Shown here piece by piece: positions 11,246 through 24,183 of a stretch of DNA of 64,000 nucleotides. This DNA is from Ophiura sarsii (Eukaryota; Echinodermata; Ophiuroidea; Amphilepidida; Ophiuridae): positions 53,052,639-53,116,638 of the forward strand of contig CM069455.1 of NCBI GenBank assembly GCA_035610835.1, written 5' to 3'. A program made the translations under genes and the position numbers. A model generated the notes under the pieces. That model saw only the letters and a list, made by a program, of their open reading frames with translations, did no database searches and was not told the origin of the DNA. How positions within the stretch are numbered: position 1 is the first letter of the stretch; every line of letters starts with the position of its first letter.

Positions 11246-12240
11246 TAATTACCAATGGATTAAGGTTTGTCATAATTGTCTCAGCTTTGACAGCTATTGT
11301 ATTGTAAACTAGTATAGTATTATATTTATAAGGAGATTTGCTAATAAATTCATCTTGTCAAAAGTGAACTATATGAAGAAGCATTTAGTAATTCTGTGAA
11401 GTACTGTTAAACACTTTAATTTCGCGGATACTTTATTTTTTCAAATTTAAAATTATTCCTAACGTAGTCGGCATTTAATTACATGAATCTGGAAATGTCA
11501 CTGTTACTTTCAATAGAAAATTGTCGGTTTGAATTTCACAAATCCACATCGTTCCCAAATTTGGTGAAATTAAATCCCTTGAGAAATTAAAAGTGGTTTT
11601 ACAGTATTTCAATTGGATATGAGTCCCGGCCTAGTGGGAGCTGGACATGTGTAAAAGTTGTTATTCTCAACATGAATGCATTCTCATAAACCACCCATAA
11701 TCAAAGAAAATGTGAATCTGAACAAGGATTTTGGTGGGCAAGTTATACCACAGACATTAGTGGAAAGGACATTTTTAAAAGTACCCGCTGCAAATCCATG
11801 GTACTATGATCGTTTTGCAGGTAGCTGGTATGATTATTAATGACCCATGATTTCAATCCATCCACTTGGCCAATGAGCGTCCTCATAACGGCCGAAGCCC
11901 ACTCTGGGAAAAATAATGGTCCTGTGTATTCGCTAAGGATCAAAACAAGTTGGATCTCATTGAAAATAACAGGAGAGTACAGACAGCTATTGAATGGGAT
12001 CAGTCAAAGTAAACACAGTAGAATATTGGCCTGGCTCTCTTTTCTAAAAACTATCAGGTCATTCAATAGTTGCATTACTGAGATATAAAGCTGGGAATAT
12101 TCAAATGTTTTTTGTTTAAATACAAATATTCCGCTATCTATTTCCACAAGTAAACACAAATTAGATTAGTGTATCTAGTTTGAAGAATTAAAGGTTTTTC
12201 CATAGGGACTGAGAAGAACTCAGGTTGATCAATAAAAATG
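11246..12240. other. Intergenic, nothing recognised
   Basis: Unique-looking AT-rich DNA. Short overlapping frames on both strands at 11743-12088 show no known motif. Confidence 0.5.
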
Positions 12241-12251
12241 AATCCAGCTTC

Positions 12252-12370
12252 CGGCAGCTTGGTGCTAAGCATTGGTTTCCAGTTTCCAATACGATTTATT
12301 CCGTAAAATATATACTACCGGGTTCCAAATTGTCGGTTCCTTTCATCTATGCTTAGCAGCAAGCTGCTCA
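12252..12370. repeat. Small hairpin
   Basis: CAGCTTGGTGCTAAGCAT pairs with ATGCTTAGCAGCAAGCTG about 80 bp later. Probably a tiny foldback element. Confidence 0.55.
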
Positions 12371-13357
12371 AAATGAGATTCAATAAAAATTGGGTAATAG
12401 ACCAAACCATTTGAACTTCGCGACAGGCATGACATGAGCTATAAAAATATAATATCAAAGTTATTGTCAACTATTCCTATACATCACGCATTGCACCCAC
12501 AACGTTCCCATTGACGCCTGACCTGCTCACAAGTCCAAATAACGCTTACGTAATTGTATTGCCGAAACGGTCATGGATCAAGCGTTGCTGTTCACTTAAT
12601 TGTCCCTTCCTCTATAGTCTGTGGGTATACCCATTACAGGTATATATATCATTGTACCCTCAAGATTATTTTCTATAAGAACGAAATGGGAGATATTGCG
12701 CTGAAAGTGAATGCTAGAACAAAAGTTTTATTTGCACTTTAGGCTATATATATACCATGATTAAATTGAGTACAGAATACAGAGTGGTCCAAACAAAGGG
12801 GTACACCCTTTCCGGCGGATTTGTCCCAATTTCGGAGAAAATTGTTTCTACAAATATTTAAATTGTTGTATCCTGGGCATCTTTGAATAAGTTCATCTGG
12901 ATTGTTATTAAACATCTGCGATTTGATTTTGTTGTGGAAAAATCCAATAAATAGTGAATAGATTCCTCGCGTTCTAGTTACGTTTCACTGCTAAACTAGC
13001 AGGTTTGTCAGACTGGCAACTCTTACGCCGTTGTAGATGGCGTAGTTCCGACAAGTTAATCGTAGATGTTGCGCAATGTGTAAGCCCCCTCATCTTTTTA
13101 AGTGTGTTCTTCCCCTTCTCTGTCTCCAGATAATAGACTGCGAATTAGACAAGACATATCCAGATGGCTCAAGGAGGCTATCTGTATCCGGAGAAGGGGG
13201 AGAACTCGTCGTAACTAAAACATGAATAATCTATTCACTATTAATTTATTGGATTTGTCCACAACGAAATCAAATCACAGAATATCCTGGGCAAATATTG
13301 TGAAAAGGGCATTCTAATTACAAAATATTGGCTATTTAAAGAAAAAATGTGTAATAA

Positions 13358-14312
13358 GGGACCGTTCATTATTTATGGTGGAGGGGGGGTTGGGTAAAAT
13401 ATAGGGGGGTCATGTAACTTTCATATGTTGAAATAGGGGGGGTTATGTAACTTTGTATTCTTAAACAGGGGGGGTTGTGTAACTTTTTTTACTATAAAGA
13501 TGGTAGTGATTGGGGTGATTTTAGAGGCTATTTTGGAGTGTAAATGCCATTTTTTTTCGTGCTTCGCGCACATTTTCTTACGACCTTTCAACTTCAAAAC
13601 ATAGGCTACTTATGATGAGACTACTTTCGGACAGCAAATCTTTTTTGTGCTCGCCCTGCTCGGACGATTGGAAAAACACCTAATCATCAATGGTTGAAAA
13701 CTTGTTAATTAGCCTAGGCCTATGTTCCAAAATCCAACAATATGATTAAAAACGGTAATTTCTTGCATGCTTTTCACCTCGTCTCACTCTCAGCTCTGCA
13801 CCAAAGCTCACAAAAGTAGAATATTTCATACGTTTTTGTCAGGATGTTCTAATTTTTTTTCAGAGTTCCTTTAGTATACCCTACCACTGCATGTCTTCAA
13901 TGGGGCCCCTTTTAAAGAATGACCCATTACTCTTACACAGTGAGGAATAAGAATGGTAGGGTATTCTAAAGCTTACCCTTTTTGGGGGTTATAAAGACTC
14001 ACAAAACCACCCAAAATGTATAAATATGACAAATTTTCCACCTCGCTACGCTCGCAATGTAGTTAGTCATTAAATTATTGGCCGTTCAGAGGGCACAACC
14101 AACGAATCCATGGACACAAGAAAAATACATCCCCAAAGTATGTGACAAGTTGATTTTGAGGGGGGGGGGGGGGGGGTTGTGTAAAAATCTATTGGTTAGT
14201 AGGGGGGGTCATGTAATTTTCAGTTTCAGCTGTAGGGGGGGTTAGGTAATTTTGACATATGAGTCTCGAATTTGTCCCAACCCGCCCTCCACCATAAATA
14301 ATGAACGGTCCC
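13358..14312. mobile_element. Nested Harbinger-like element with TAA duplication
   Basis: Ends GGGACCGTTCATTATTTATGG / CCATAAATAATGAACGGTCCC are perfect for over 20 bp; flanked by TAA on both sides. The interior is rich in AGGGGGGGT-type runs on both arms; non-coding. Confidence 0.82.
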
Positions 14313-14504
14313 TAACTGCGAGTCAAAGCGAATATGCATTATTGCTTTTCTTTCTGCACAAGTGCTATTGGGTTGAATGGTAATTTGTATTTTTCACCTT
14401 TTTATGGTGGGAGGGGGTTCAATTTCAATGCCATCTGGGATTTTTAATACTAATTTTTCATGACTTTGACCTGCTGTCATTTCTATTTTCTAAATTTGAG
14501 AGAC

Positions 14505-14660
14505 GTATTCACAGGCTGAAAAAGTAGGCAATACGGAAAGCTCCTTGCAGGGAAATTTGAGCATTTGGAGGGAAATGTTTCTCTTTCATTAAGAAATGCA
14601 TTCCATTTTGGAGGGAAATTTGGAATCACTTGCTGGGAAAAAACCCATTTTTTCAGGCCA
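14505..14660. repeat. Dispersed repeat shared with 25850-25980
   Basis: CAGGCTGAAAAAG..., CTCCTTGCAGGGAAATTTGAG, GCATTTGGAGGGAAATG and TTAAGAAATGCATTCCATTTTGG occur in both places in the same order. Confidence 0.7.
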
Positions 14661-14929
14661 TGGACGTTTTTACCCTTTCACTATCACCATATATATGTAT
14701 GATCAAGAGTATGTTGTTTAAGAATATACTAATATTAAATTATGAGAAACTTCTCTTTTAAAATATGTACCCCTTTTTGGACCACTCTGTATTGACTCAA
14801 GCTGCCCCTAGCTCACATTTAAGTCCCCCATCTTGAAGTGATTTGAATGGGTGAGCAAATCACTTTTAGTGGTATTTTGAACACATTGATGAAATCCTTT
14901 TCTCTGATTTGAGTCACTCAATATAAACC

Positions 14930-15540
14930 ATGGATAGGCAAGACCCAGGGTTGGAACTTCAGATTTTTTTCAACCAGTCAGTCGGGCAGGTAACTCACAA
15001 AACATACCTGCCCGACATGAATTCCACCAACCAACACAACTCACTTGCACTACAAGTTTTAACAAACCAGTTGCCCGCCCGACCCCGACACAAAAGATAC
15101 CTGCTATGTGCAGGTGCTATTTCCAGGCCTGATAAGATATATTGATTCTATGACCTCAAGGGGCCTGGGTAACTTAGCGCTAGACTTGTGCCTCTCAAAA
15201 CTGTGACCCTCTGAACCTTGGTAGCAGAGACCCTGCCCTAAAAGTTGGTGTGGCACCAATAAACCAAATTGCCATGCAGGTTCTTCCTGATGCAGGCAAT
15301 TAAGAAGGGGCCATTTTGCCTTCAGGCATCAAACTTGGTGGGCATTTCCCCTTGATCTGTTGTAATAATTAAGATCTGACAGTGAAGTGATAGCTGTTCA
15401 TTAAACTGACCAATCTCCATCCAGATCAACCTGTCACTGATCATCCAGAATTGAAATTGATATATTGAGATTGAGAACCAGCCCTGTTTGGGGGAAACTG
15501 AATGCTAATATTGAGGGCCCATGGGGTAATCATATCGTCG
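14930..15540. other. Intergenic, probable decayed repeats
   Basis: TCAGTCGGGCAGG and CTGCCCGAC motifs near 14980-15110 suggest a worn inverted-repeat element. The remainder is not recognised. Confidence 0.35.
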
Positions 15541-15544
15541 GTAG

Positions 15545-16046
15545 GTACAAGGGGGTATCAATAAGTTTTTGAAATCACCCAGAAGTGGAGCTATATCGAT
15601 GAAATTTTGACAGTAATCACTGGTCCTTATATACATCATGGTGCAAAAATGGTCTCGTAAGTATGCTTACTTTCTTTATTTACAGGTGGCGCTAGATACC
15701 AAGGCCATGTAAATCAATGACGTCTTCCAACAGTGCTGTGTACATGGTAAATGATAATGGTCCAATAACTGATCCTTGTGGGATGCTTCAAGAAGAGTAT
15801 GAGGCTTAGAAATGTTGTCATTTACAGAGATAAATTGAGACCTACGAGTGACGAATGACATTTCTAGGCCTCATAATCTTCTGGAAGGCATCCCACAATG
15901 ATCAGTTATTGGACCATTATCATTTACCATTGACACAGCACCTGTAACGCCATAATGTATAAGGACCAGTGATTACTCTTGACAAAATTTCATCGATATA
16001 GCTCCTTCACTTCTGGGCGATTCAAAAAACTTGTTGATACCGCCTC
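15545..16046. mobile_element. Foldback element with retro-derived core
   Basis: Left GGGGGTATCAATAAGTTTTT and right AACTTGTTGATACCGCC, with arms that pair for about 230 bp (ATCGATGAAATTTTG, CCAGTGATTAC, CATTTACCAT). On the complement of one arm a short NGP-x-TDPCG-like phrase resembles sequence between animal RT modules. Mariner-like ends are possible. Confidence 0.6.
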
Positions 16047-16432
16047 ATATAGTGCTGCTCCCTTGTTTGCATCTTGCTACGTTTGCAGCACAGAACTAGT
16101 GCTAGGGTGTAGCTTTGTGTTCATAAGATACCAACAAACACAAACAACAAAGAAGAAACAACCCTCTTTGGGAGGTGGATGGAAGGGAGAATCTCTAATT
16201 AACACCACAACATATTAACAACACAGACTCAATAAAACTTGTATATTCATTGCCTATTTATTTCATATTTATATGAATACAGCAAAACATATTAGTTTTC
16301 AAGAAGTTAGTACCAAAATCTTAACTGTAATAGCTACTGTGCATATTTTGAGCTTTTATCAAAGACCTAAGATATAGAGCACTTGGATAAATAGCACACA
16401 GCAGCCATTGTAGATAGGACTTTTTGCTACTT

Positions 16433-16645
16433 GACCCCCTGAGATCTACCGGCCGATTGGTCAGAAAGACGGATACATCATTTATTGCACCAATCAGAGA
16501 CATTTTTACAATAGTTGTATCCCTGATAAAGATGGGAGTGAAATATTGTACAAGCTGCATTTTAATTGGCTATTCAAATGAGTATATCTTGCAATAAACC
16601 AATCAGAACCATTGTAAGATAGGCCGATAGTGCCCAGGGGTTAAC
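16433..16645. mobile_element. MITE family CCCCCTGAGxxCTACC, copy 1
   Basis: Ends ACCCCCTGAGATCTACC / GTGCCCAGGGGTTAA, with CCGATTGGTCAGAAAG and CCAATCAGA motifs typical of the family. The short frame inside is not a gene. Other copies: 23783, 44770, 48017, 50355. Confidence 0.75.
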
Positions 16646-16694
16646 CCTTGTTTTAATACAACCCAGTTTCTTCAAAAACGTTACATTATGTTCC

Positions 16695-16965
16695 ACTGTC
16701 TTGACACTTTCCACGCGGCGTTTGCAGACGACATTCCAAAATTTCATAAAATGTTTCAAGAATGTCAACCTTATTGAAATTCATTACCATATTTGGACTC
16801 GCCATGAGGAGTGCATTAAAATAAGCACAAACATGCCGTTAGTTTTGGTTCAGTAATCCTTGATCTAGACCTTGAAAGGTTTCTGGAAAATCTCGTTTGT
16901 ATAATATGATAAAACCAATAGCCGCGTAGTAAGTGTTAACACTTTTATATTACTGACTAAAGACT
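16695..16965. mobile_element. MITE family CCACGCGGC, copy 1
   Basis: Starts ACACTTTCCACGCGGCG and ends GCCGCGTAGTAAGTGTTAA; shares GACATTCCAAAATTTCATAAA and CAAACATGCC motifs with the inverted copy at 53555-53805. Confidence 0.65.
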
Positions 16966-17495
16966 CATAATAACGTGTCTGTTTTTCAGGCTGTTAGTAT
17001 GCTGTCATTATTGACTAAAGCAAGGCCATGTGTAAGGTTTACATCGTAACAGTGCTTTAGGGCATAACAACTGGCCTGTCTTATCTGGGAATTGGAGAAT
17101 TTATGACCGGCCAATAGCTATTATCGCCAGTATAAAAGTGATTAGGAAGTGGAAAATAATAATAAGTCAATATCAAACTGAACACAAAGCTGAATTCAGA
17201 TCATTAGAGAATAATTGTTCAATCAGTCCAAGTCTCTAGACTGGTTAGACAATCTTATTCAGCTATGTTCAGACAATTACGGAATAAACACTGCTATATC
17301 AGTCAATTAAAGACTTATTTGACAAACATAATCGGTCTATTGTACATTGATAAAGAAAAAGACCATATAAGCTAATAATCATATTAATCAATCAAACCCA
17401 ATACCACAACAAATTGAAATCTTTCCACCAAAAAAACAAATCTATAAAATATTTAACCCAATCGTATCCTGCGATTAGTTAATTCCTAACTGGTA

Positions 17496-17914
17496 TTAAA
17501 GGAAGGGTCCCGCAAGCACAACATTGAGCATTATTTGTTAGAAAAATAATTATCGAGCCGAAATTACGTAATTATATAGAACAAAACACCATACTAGTCA
17601 CACAAATGAATAAAAACTGCCATCACTCAACATGCAATTTTTAAAATTCGCGGCGATCAAAAGTCCCGGTGTCGATGACGTCACGGGTATCGGTGCTAAA
17701 ATTTGCGCATGTGCATTGTATAACTATGACATCATCGACACTGGGATTTTCGATCGCCGCGAATTTTAAAAAGTGCATGTTGAGAGATTGCGGTTTTTAT
17801 TTGTTTTTGTCATAAGTGTGGTGTTTTGTTCTATATAATTACAAAAGTTGGGCTTGATAGTTATTTTTCTAACATATAATGCACACTTTTATGCTTGCGG
17901 GACACTTCCTTTAA
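17496..17914. mobile_element. TTAA-flanked palindrome
   Basis: Starts TTAAAGGAAGGGTCCCGCAAGC and ends GCTTGCGGGACACTTCCTTTAA. The inner arms AATTCGCGGCGATC / GATCGCCGCGAATT surround a GATGACGTCA core. Whole element folds back. Confidence 0.82.
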
Positions 17915-18475
17915 TACCAATATGACGTATACATTAATAATAATTAGTAAACAAAACATGATCTATAATGATAAAATATTTAGAAATTTACAAAATTTCA
18001 ATGAATCGAAGCTGATTTGTACCGTGTACAGTACTAGGCAAGTACTGTTCTACATGTTGGCACTACACAATCATTATCTAATATCATTCATAACACTGTG
18101 AATTTTGCTGTGAATCAGAACAATATGCTATAGATGGCTTCAAACCTTTATGCAGTAATTGTTACCAAGTACAAAAAAAGGGTCTTTTACAACTATATGC
18201 AGCTCACAGGCAAACCAACCTGAAAAACGTCGCTACATCGAGCCAAGTGTATGAAATTTGTTTATAACTGACGGGCTAAAAACATACTCTAATTGTACTT
18301 CAGATGATTAGTCAAGCTACTCTTTCCGTGGACAAATTCGCTTTCAAGTTGAGCCGTAACATGGTAGTGCTATTTCTTGGGACAAAAAAAAGGAATCTTA
18401 ATATTATTTAGCTGATTCAAATAACACAGCATTGCTAAAACATGCACCATCAAAGTGCAGAATAACACTATAGAT

Positions 18476-18775
18476 CAGCGGTTCTTTACCTGGGGGTCGT
18501 TTGGGGTTTTCCAGGGGGTCATGAAGGTGTCATAAACATAGCTTTTGGGGAACCATTTTAATATTTCGCTCTCAAAAGGCTTCAAAAAAACCCACAAGAA
18601 ACGTGCAAATTTCCGGCACGTAACGCTCGCATCATATAACTAAGCAGTTTCAGTTTTAATAATTTGGGCTGTTTTTCCCCCAAATTGTTTTTGGGGAGGG
18701 GGGCAGGGTGGTGGTCACGGTACTGACCAAGAATGTCTGATGGGGTCGTAGGGTCAATAAGGTTAAGAATCGCTG
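18476..18775. mobile_element. hAT element remnant with perfect 8-bp duplication
   Basis: Ends CAGCGGTTCTTTACCTGGGG / TTAAGAATCGCTG, the classic CAGxGGTTCT..ACC end of hAT elements. Target duplication CTATAGAT on both sides. Only 300 bp, non-coding. Confidence 0.85.
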
Positions 18776-19796
18776 CTATAGATAGATAGCTGCTCTAGAG
18801 TATACGATGCTTATCAGGGTACCATTGTTCTGGGCTTGCACTATGTAGGCATGAGAGTATGTTTTCAGCCCTAGTTGTCAAACTTTTTCTTACGACATAA
18901 AGCACAAGAAATCAAAGCATGAAACTGATACATCACTATACAGACATGACAAGACATTGATGATGGCTTTGTAAACAGTGTTGCCAGATTTAGAAGACAT
19001 CCATAGCGATATATCAATCACTCTGGTCCATCAGAAAAGCCACCCAATTTGGAAATGCGAAGTTTCTAGAGACCCCTGTTGATTTACCATTCACTTTGGT
19101 CTGCCAGACTAGGCTCCCATTCGGGTATGCACAAATTGTTAAGTCAATTTGTTTCTAAAATGAACAATAAACAACTAGTTTCTAGAGAACGTTGGTGATA
19201 TTACAATCACTATGTTGAGAAAGTTAAAAACATTTCATCTCCAAAATGAGGTTGTTAGCAACACTGTTACATTACCATAAACAAATCATCATAACACTGC
19301 AGAGGTTATACTATTTCGCTTACGTCTAATGTGACTAAGTCAGGAAAGTTTACCATCTCTACTTTACACTACTCAGTTAACTGTATAAATCAAGACCTTT
19401 AAATACCACCCATCCTTCATGAAAGGACCAACATTTTTACTAAATCAAATACCCATGGTCTGTTGTGTTTCTATTGTATTTTCAAAAAATAGTAAGAAAC
19501 AATGGTCGTATTTGTCAGTATTTCGGGGTATTCTAACTCCAAACCTTTTGCGATTTGACAATTTGTTCCAGATATTTTACAATCCCGGTCATTACAACAG
19601 TAATTATTTCCAGTGTTCCTAAACTCTTTTCACTCTTTAAATAACAAATATTTAAAAGTAGGGATTTTCAGTATTCTAGAAATTTACATTCTTGATAACA
19701 AATATTATGATGGTAATAGTAAATTCCAGTAATCCAGAAAAAAATCATTTAATGCAGATTTTTAATCTCTGGTAACAAAATATCTTTGTAATAATG

Positions 19797-19856
19797 TTCA
19801 TAATAATTGTAATTATTATAATTAGGATCATAATAATTGTAATTATTATAATTAGG
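19797..19856. repeat. Two-copy A/T tandem repeat
   Basis: A 29-bp unit (CATAATAATTGTAATTATTA...) occurs twice. It makes an Ile-rich frame that is not a gene. Confidence 0.7.
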
Positions 19857-19859
19857 ACT

Positions 19860-21360
19860 CACCTATATATACATTTGCTTTGTCATATTTACAATATAAT
19901 TTGGTATCTACTCCTACATGTATCCGAATGGAACTCAATTCCGTTCTCAAATAATTCACTTTACCCATACATCTGTAAATTATTTAAATTGGGCTACATA
20001 GGATATGTTACAAAGTTGGAAATAAAAATCTGCCTTTTAGTATTGCTTCAGTTTAAATCACAATGTTCAAGATTACAACTTTGCCATGAATCTGAGAATC
20101 AATTCTTGCGAGTACTCTCACCCGTAGAATGTAACTCTGCAACTCAGCAATTAGATGGCGGAGAGATTCTCGCATAAAATTGTTGCAAAAATCAGAGAAA
20201 CTCTGCAATATCGCAATGGACCTACAGCACATATTCTCCGTGCCACAGTCAGACATACGCGGGCGCACTTCAGATTGCATGATTTCTCTGCATGATTGAA
20301 AATTCACAAAATGCCGCTAACCAATCAGAGCTGTATGGTTAAGCTTACGTATTGTGCACCACATATGTCCGTTACATCGGTTTTTTGGGTGAGGGTGACC
20401 TTGTGTTCTTTACGCGAGGTCAACCTCATGAGACATACTTCTAAAATATTGCGCAACTTCATCATAAGGTGACAACAGTGCATGTTGAACATCATGATTT
20501 TGTAAAAAGAATTCCAAATTAGAATATAGTTTCATATCATCAGGTATCTTACATTTTTAGGTACAACAATTTATAGTTTATAAGTTATGTTATACTACTG
20601 CCCAAAATTCCTGAAGCAGAATAAAAAATCCTAAAAATCAGCTTTACTTAAGTTTTCGTACGCTTATTTCTTTTATCATAACATCAAAGAGCATAGCAAT
20701 ACTTCAAAGGTAGATCTTATTTCCTGTAATCCCTTTTTTTAAATCAATTTTTCTTTAATAATTAGAGTTACACGCGATTTTCCCCATAGTAGACAAAATA
20801 TAAATCTTTCTAGTTACTATATAACAATAATACAGTGAGTGGCAGTGCATGGTGGGATAGTAATCCCACCAATTTGAATGACAACAGGTGAAATGCATTC
20901 TGGGACATTGACACAAGCTAGTACAAATTTAATATTATATTTTTATATATATATTATCTATTGATAATTTGCCCTGATGAATTGTGCATGTAGTATTAAA
21001 ATACAGTGTTTCTGTAATAAACATCCTCACAATTTCAAAAATAAGCTCCACCTTTTTAAAGTTGAAGGAGTTAATTCCCTTCTTTAAGTTCTTTCATTCA
21101 AGATATTTCAAGTGAAGATTGGTTTATTAAGAAAGCTTCAATTAAAAGAATGACAAAAATTACAATGTTATTGTTTGCAGGCAAGTTATTGATTAACTAG
21201 TATTGCTCACTCGGGATGCTTTAATTGATCAATACGGGCTACACACGTATATGTCATACTATCCCCTATTTTGAAATCCAAAATGCAAAATTGTACCTTA
21301 TCGTTCTCTCTTAGCTGTAAGTGTAACATCCTTAATAGTCAATTCTTTGAGTGCAAAATC
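19860..21360. other. Intergenic, nothing recognised
   Basis: AT-rich. Overlapping small frames on both strands at 20053-20307 show no family motif. Confidence 0.5.
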
Positions 21361-21365
21361 TTAAA

Positions 21366-21706
21366 TTAAAGGAGGTGTTCCGATTGCTGGCCCAATTTTC
21401 AACTTGATGTTTTCTATTCTACATAAAGGGTTATCTTCAAAATAGTTGTATTCCAAAGTTTGAGTTGCGTAACTCCAATAGTTCTTATTTTAGAAGCACA
21501 AATGTGCCCATTGAGTAGTACACAGGCTGGTCAGGTGGTTAACCACCTTTGGCAGTAATTCACTGTGTTTTGGCCATAACATCTCAATTGAACATATCTT
21601 GCACCAAACATTTTACACAAATGTGAAAAATATGGGGTTTCTTCTGATATCAAAATATGTTGATAGACAAAAAAGCTAAGTGATCGGAACATCCACCTTT
21701 ATAAAG
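21366..21706. mobile_element. MITE family AAAGGTAGATGACCCGATC, copy a
   Basis: Left GGAGGTGTTCCGATTG, right CGGAACATCCACCTTT. Marker motifs: CCAATTTTCAACTTGATGTTT, AACTCAAAC/GTTTGAGTT, GGTGGTTAACCACC. Six copies in the window. Confidence 0.75.
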
Positions 21707-22275
21707 AAATAACTTACTCCCATTTTTGATATCATTAGGTTGGCAGTATAAAGTTGGGAGTTTGGAGCATATCCATTACCTAAGCACTGTATAACAAGTT
21801 TGTAATTGGTGGGGTCCATAATATATATGGATATTATTTAATATAGATATATATTTGTATTGTACAGATTTGTTAATTATACTGTATAATGTCTATTAAG
21901 TGTAACTCAATCTAAAACATATTTTGAGACGAGACATCCTCAAGATGTTGGGCATATATCCCAAACATATTGTGAACATCCTTAAATAGATTCATAAACA
22001 CTAAAAAGATTTCATTGCAAAACGAAATTATTCTCTGATTTATCTGCTATTTTCAATTTCAGGGGTGGGGGTTGCAGAACTAAGCCATACAGTTGCGCAG
22101 TTTGCATTCACCTTACTTTAAAAATGTGAATGGAGTAAAGTTTAGAAAGTATATGATCAAAAAGCCTACTATAACTTTGTATAATTTTCTTCTGTTGCTT
22201 TGGTGTTTATATTTTGAACTTCATCAGTGAAAATGAATATTATTACCTTTTGCAATGAAACCTTTTCAAATACAC

Positions 22276-22655
22276 TTAAAGGTATATTATGTGATCTTTC
22301 CAGGGAACGCCCTCAACATAAAAAAAAAATAGAAAGCAGATTTTCTTGCAGATTTACATTTCTGATCATAAATCATGCATACATTCCAAGTTACAGGGCG
22401 ATACGATTCTTAATTACTTCAAAATCATGGTTTTAGAGTGAAAATAAACTGTCGGAATTTTGACAGTTTATATTTTTCACTCTAAATTCACTCTAAAACC
22501 ATGATTTTGAGGTAATTAGGAATCGTAGCGCTCTGTAACTTGGAATGTATGTATGATTTATGATCGGAAATGTAAATCTGCAAGAAAATATACTTTCTAA
22601 AAAATATTATGAATAGAGGGCGCTCTCTGGAAAAGATCACATAATATGCCTTTAA
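22276..22655. mobile_element. TTAA-flanked palindromic MITE, copy 3
   Basis: Best preserved member of the 6859 family: TTAAAGGTATATTATGTGATC ... GATCACATAATATGCCTTTAA, arms pairing to a centre near 22465. Confidence 0.85.
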
Positions 22656-22659
22656 TTCA

Positions 22660-23780
22660 TACTGAAGTTGGTCCCACTTTGTGTTGAATCAATAGACATA
22701 ATGTGTACGCATTGAAACATGAAACCTAGTTCACATAACAGAGCAAAATATAACAAAACTTCACCATTTGAAAACAAAAGACTTCGAATTCAAATAAATG
22801 TGATAAAGTTGATATTGATTGACACATGAATCAAATGCTCATAGAACAGTGAAGAACAAAAAAAAACACAACTTGTATCATCATTTGAAAACAAAAGACT
22901 TTGTGTTCAAGTCTCTAGTTTTCTTGCAATAAATATATTGCAACAATAAATCAATGGATATATAGCAATTGACTAACTTCAGTAGTAACCTATTCAACTA
23001 GGCATCATCTTTATAGCTCTATATTATCTACATGGCAACCTGAGAACACACCACACATTTCATTCAAATTCATAAAACCATTCAATCATTCATTTGTCTC
23101 CTATATAGTTTGCTGAATACCAAATTTTCAGGGCTCTTTAGAAGGCAAAAGGAATTCAATTAGTATATTAAGCGGCGGCCGCATTCATGTTCAATTAAAA
23201 CCAGTGGAAAGTCGAAAAATTAGTCATTAAACAAACAGGTGATCCTGACTTGACACAGTCGGAATTGCAGAAAACAGTGTTGCTAGTTCCTTTTGTTGGT
23301 TTTCGGAAAAAAGTAGCATCCGGCGATTGGAAAACCCCCTGTTGTACAGGCCCAAGCGACCCAATTTTTTTTTTTTTTGCAAAATTGATTAGAAATTTTT
23401 TCTAAATTTGTTGCAATATTTTATTTTATTTTTTTGATCTTTTTTTAAAAGATTGCTGAAAAGTCACCATTTAAAAAAAAATTATGTTAAGTAGTGTATC
23501 AGCAGTTGGAATCCATAATTTGGGTGTCTATTGTGTGGTGCTTCTATGTCAAATGGGTTTCATTTTACATCTCACAATGACTCCTGACAATTTGGAACAA
23601 AACAAACTATATTCTCTCAAACTTCAGCGTTACACCAAGTTATAACCTAATACTATAACATGTATATCACCATCTGTGACCTTTCTATACAATTCCCTAA
23701 TATAATCATTTGTTAAATGCTTTATTTTATTCTTTTTTATACAACTTTGCATTTTTTGTACTATTTCATCCTGTCGCTAA
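22660..23780. other. Intergenic, nothing recognised
   Basis: AT-rich with a small local duplication (CATTTGAAAACAAAAGACTT at about 22766 and 22883). Confidence 0.5.
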
Positions 23781-23782
23781 TT

Positions 23783-24024
23783 GTTAACCCCCTGAGCACT
23801 ACCTGCCTATATATCTGCATCTTAGCACAATTTTGATTGGATATAAAGAGGGTTATACTATACATTTAGCCAATCAGAGATATAGTAAGACTGGTGGTAT
23901 GGTTGATTAAGATATATATAAAAGCACTTTTGTGATTGGTTACTCACAGGGTTGTATCACAGTTTATCCTGTAATGAGCCAATCAGAGACACTGTAAGAA
24001 TGCAGGTAGTGCTCAGGAAGTTAA
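23783..24024. mobile_element. MITE family CCCCCTGAGxxCTACC, copy 2
   Basis: TTAACCCCCTGAGCACTACC ... GGTAGTGCTCAGGAAGTTAA; interior has GCCAATCAGAGA on both arms. Confidence 0.78.
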
Positions 24025-24183
24025 ATGATATAATATTACTATAATACATAGCTACCTGGCTATTGCATACTCTGTATGCTAATTGGGTTTAGATTTTGCA
24101 CACACAAAAATACATTAGAATCTATATCTACATACATCTGATTCTCAAATATGAAAACTACAATACCCGTTTCCTCTCACAAT

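Larger units (their letters stand above)
12780..14789. mobile_element. TA-flanked mariner-type element containing a nested MITE
   Basis: Ends CAGAGTGGTCCAAA / TTTGGACCACTCTG (allowing short spacing differences) with TA on both sides. Just inside, a second arm pair around GATTTGATTTTGTTGTGG (12905) and CCACAACGAAATCAAATC (13258) marks an older foldback. Another element (13358-14312) is nested inside. No transposase frame. Confidence 0.72.

Noticed and set aside
11743..12088. Overlapping frames on both strands
   Set aside because: Frames oppose each other in AT-rich DNA with no motif.
16321..16560. 79-codon frame on -
   Set aside because: Falls mostly within a MITE of the CCCCCTGAG family.
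19794..20177. 127-codon frame on + starting with Ile-rich sequence
   Set aside because: Starts in an A/T tandem repeat; no domain and no conservation signal.
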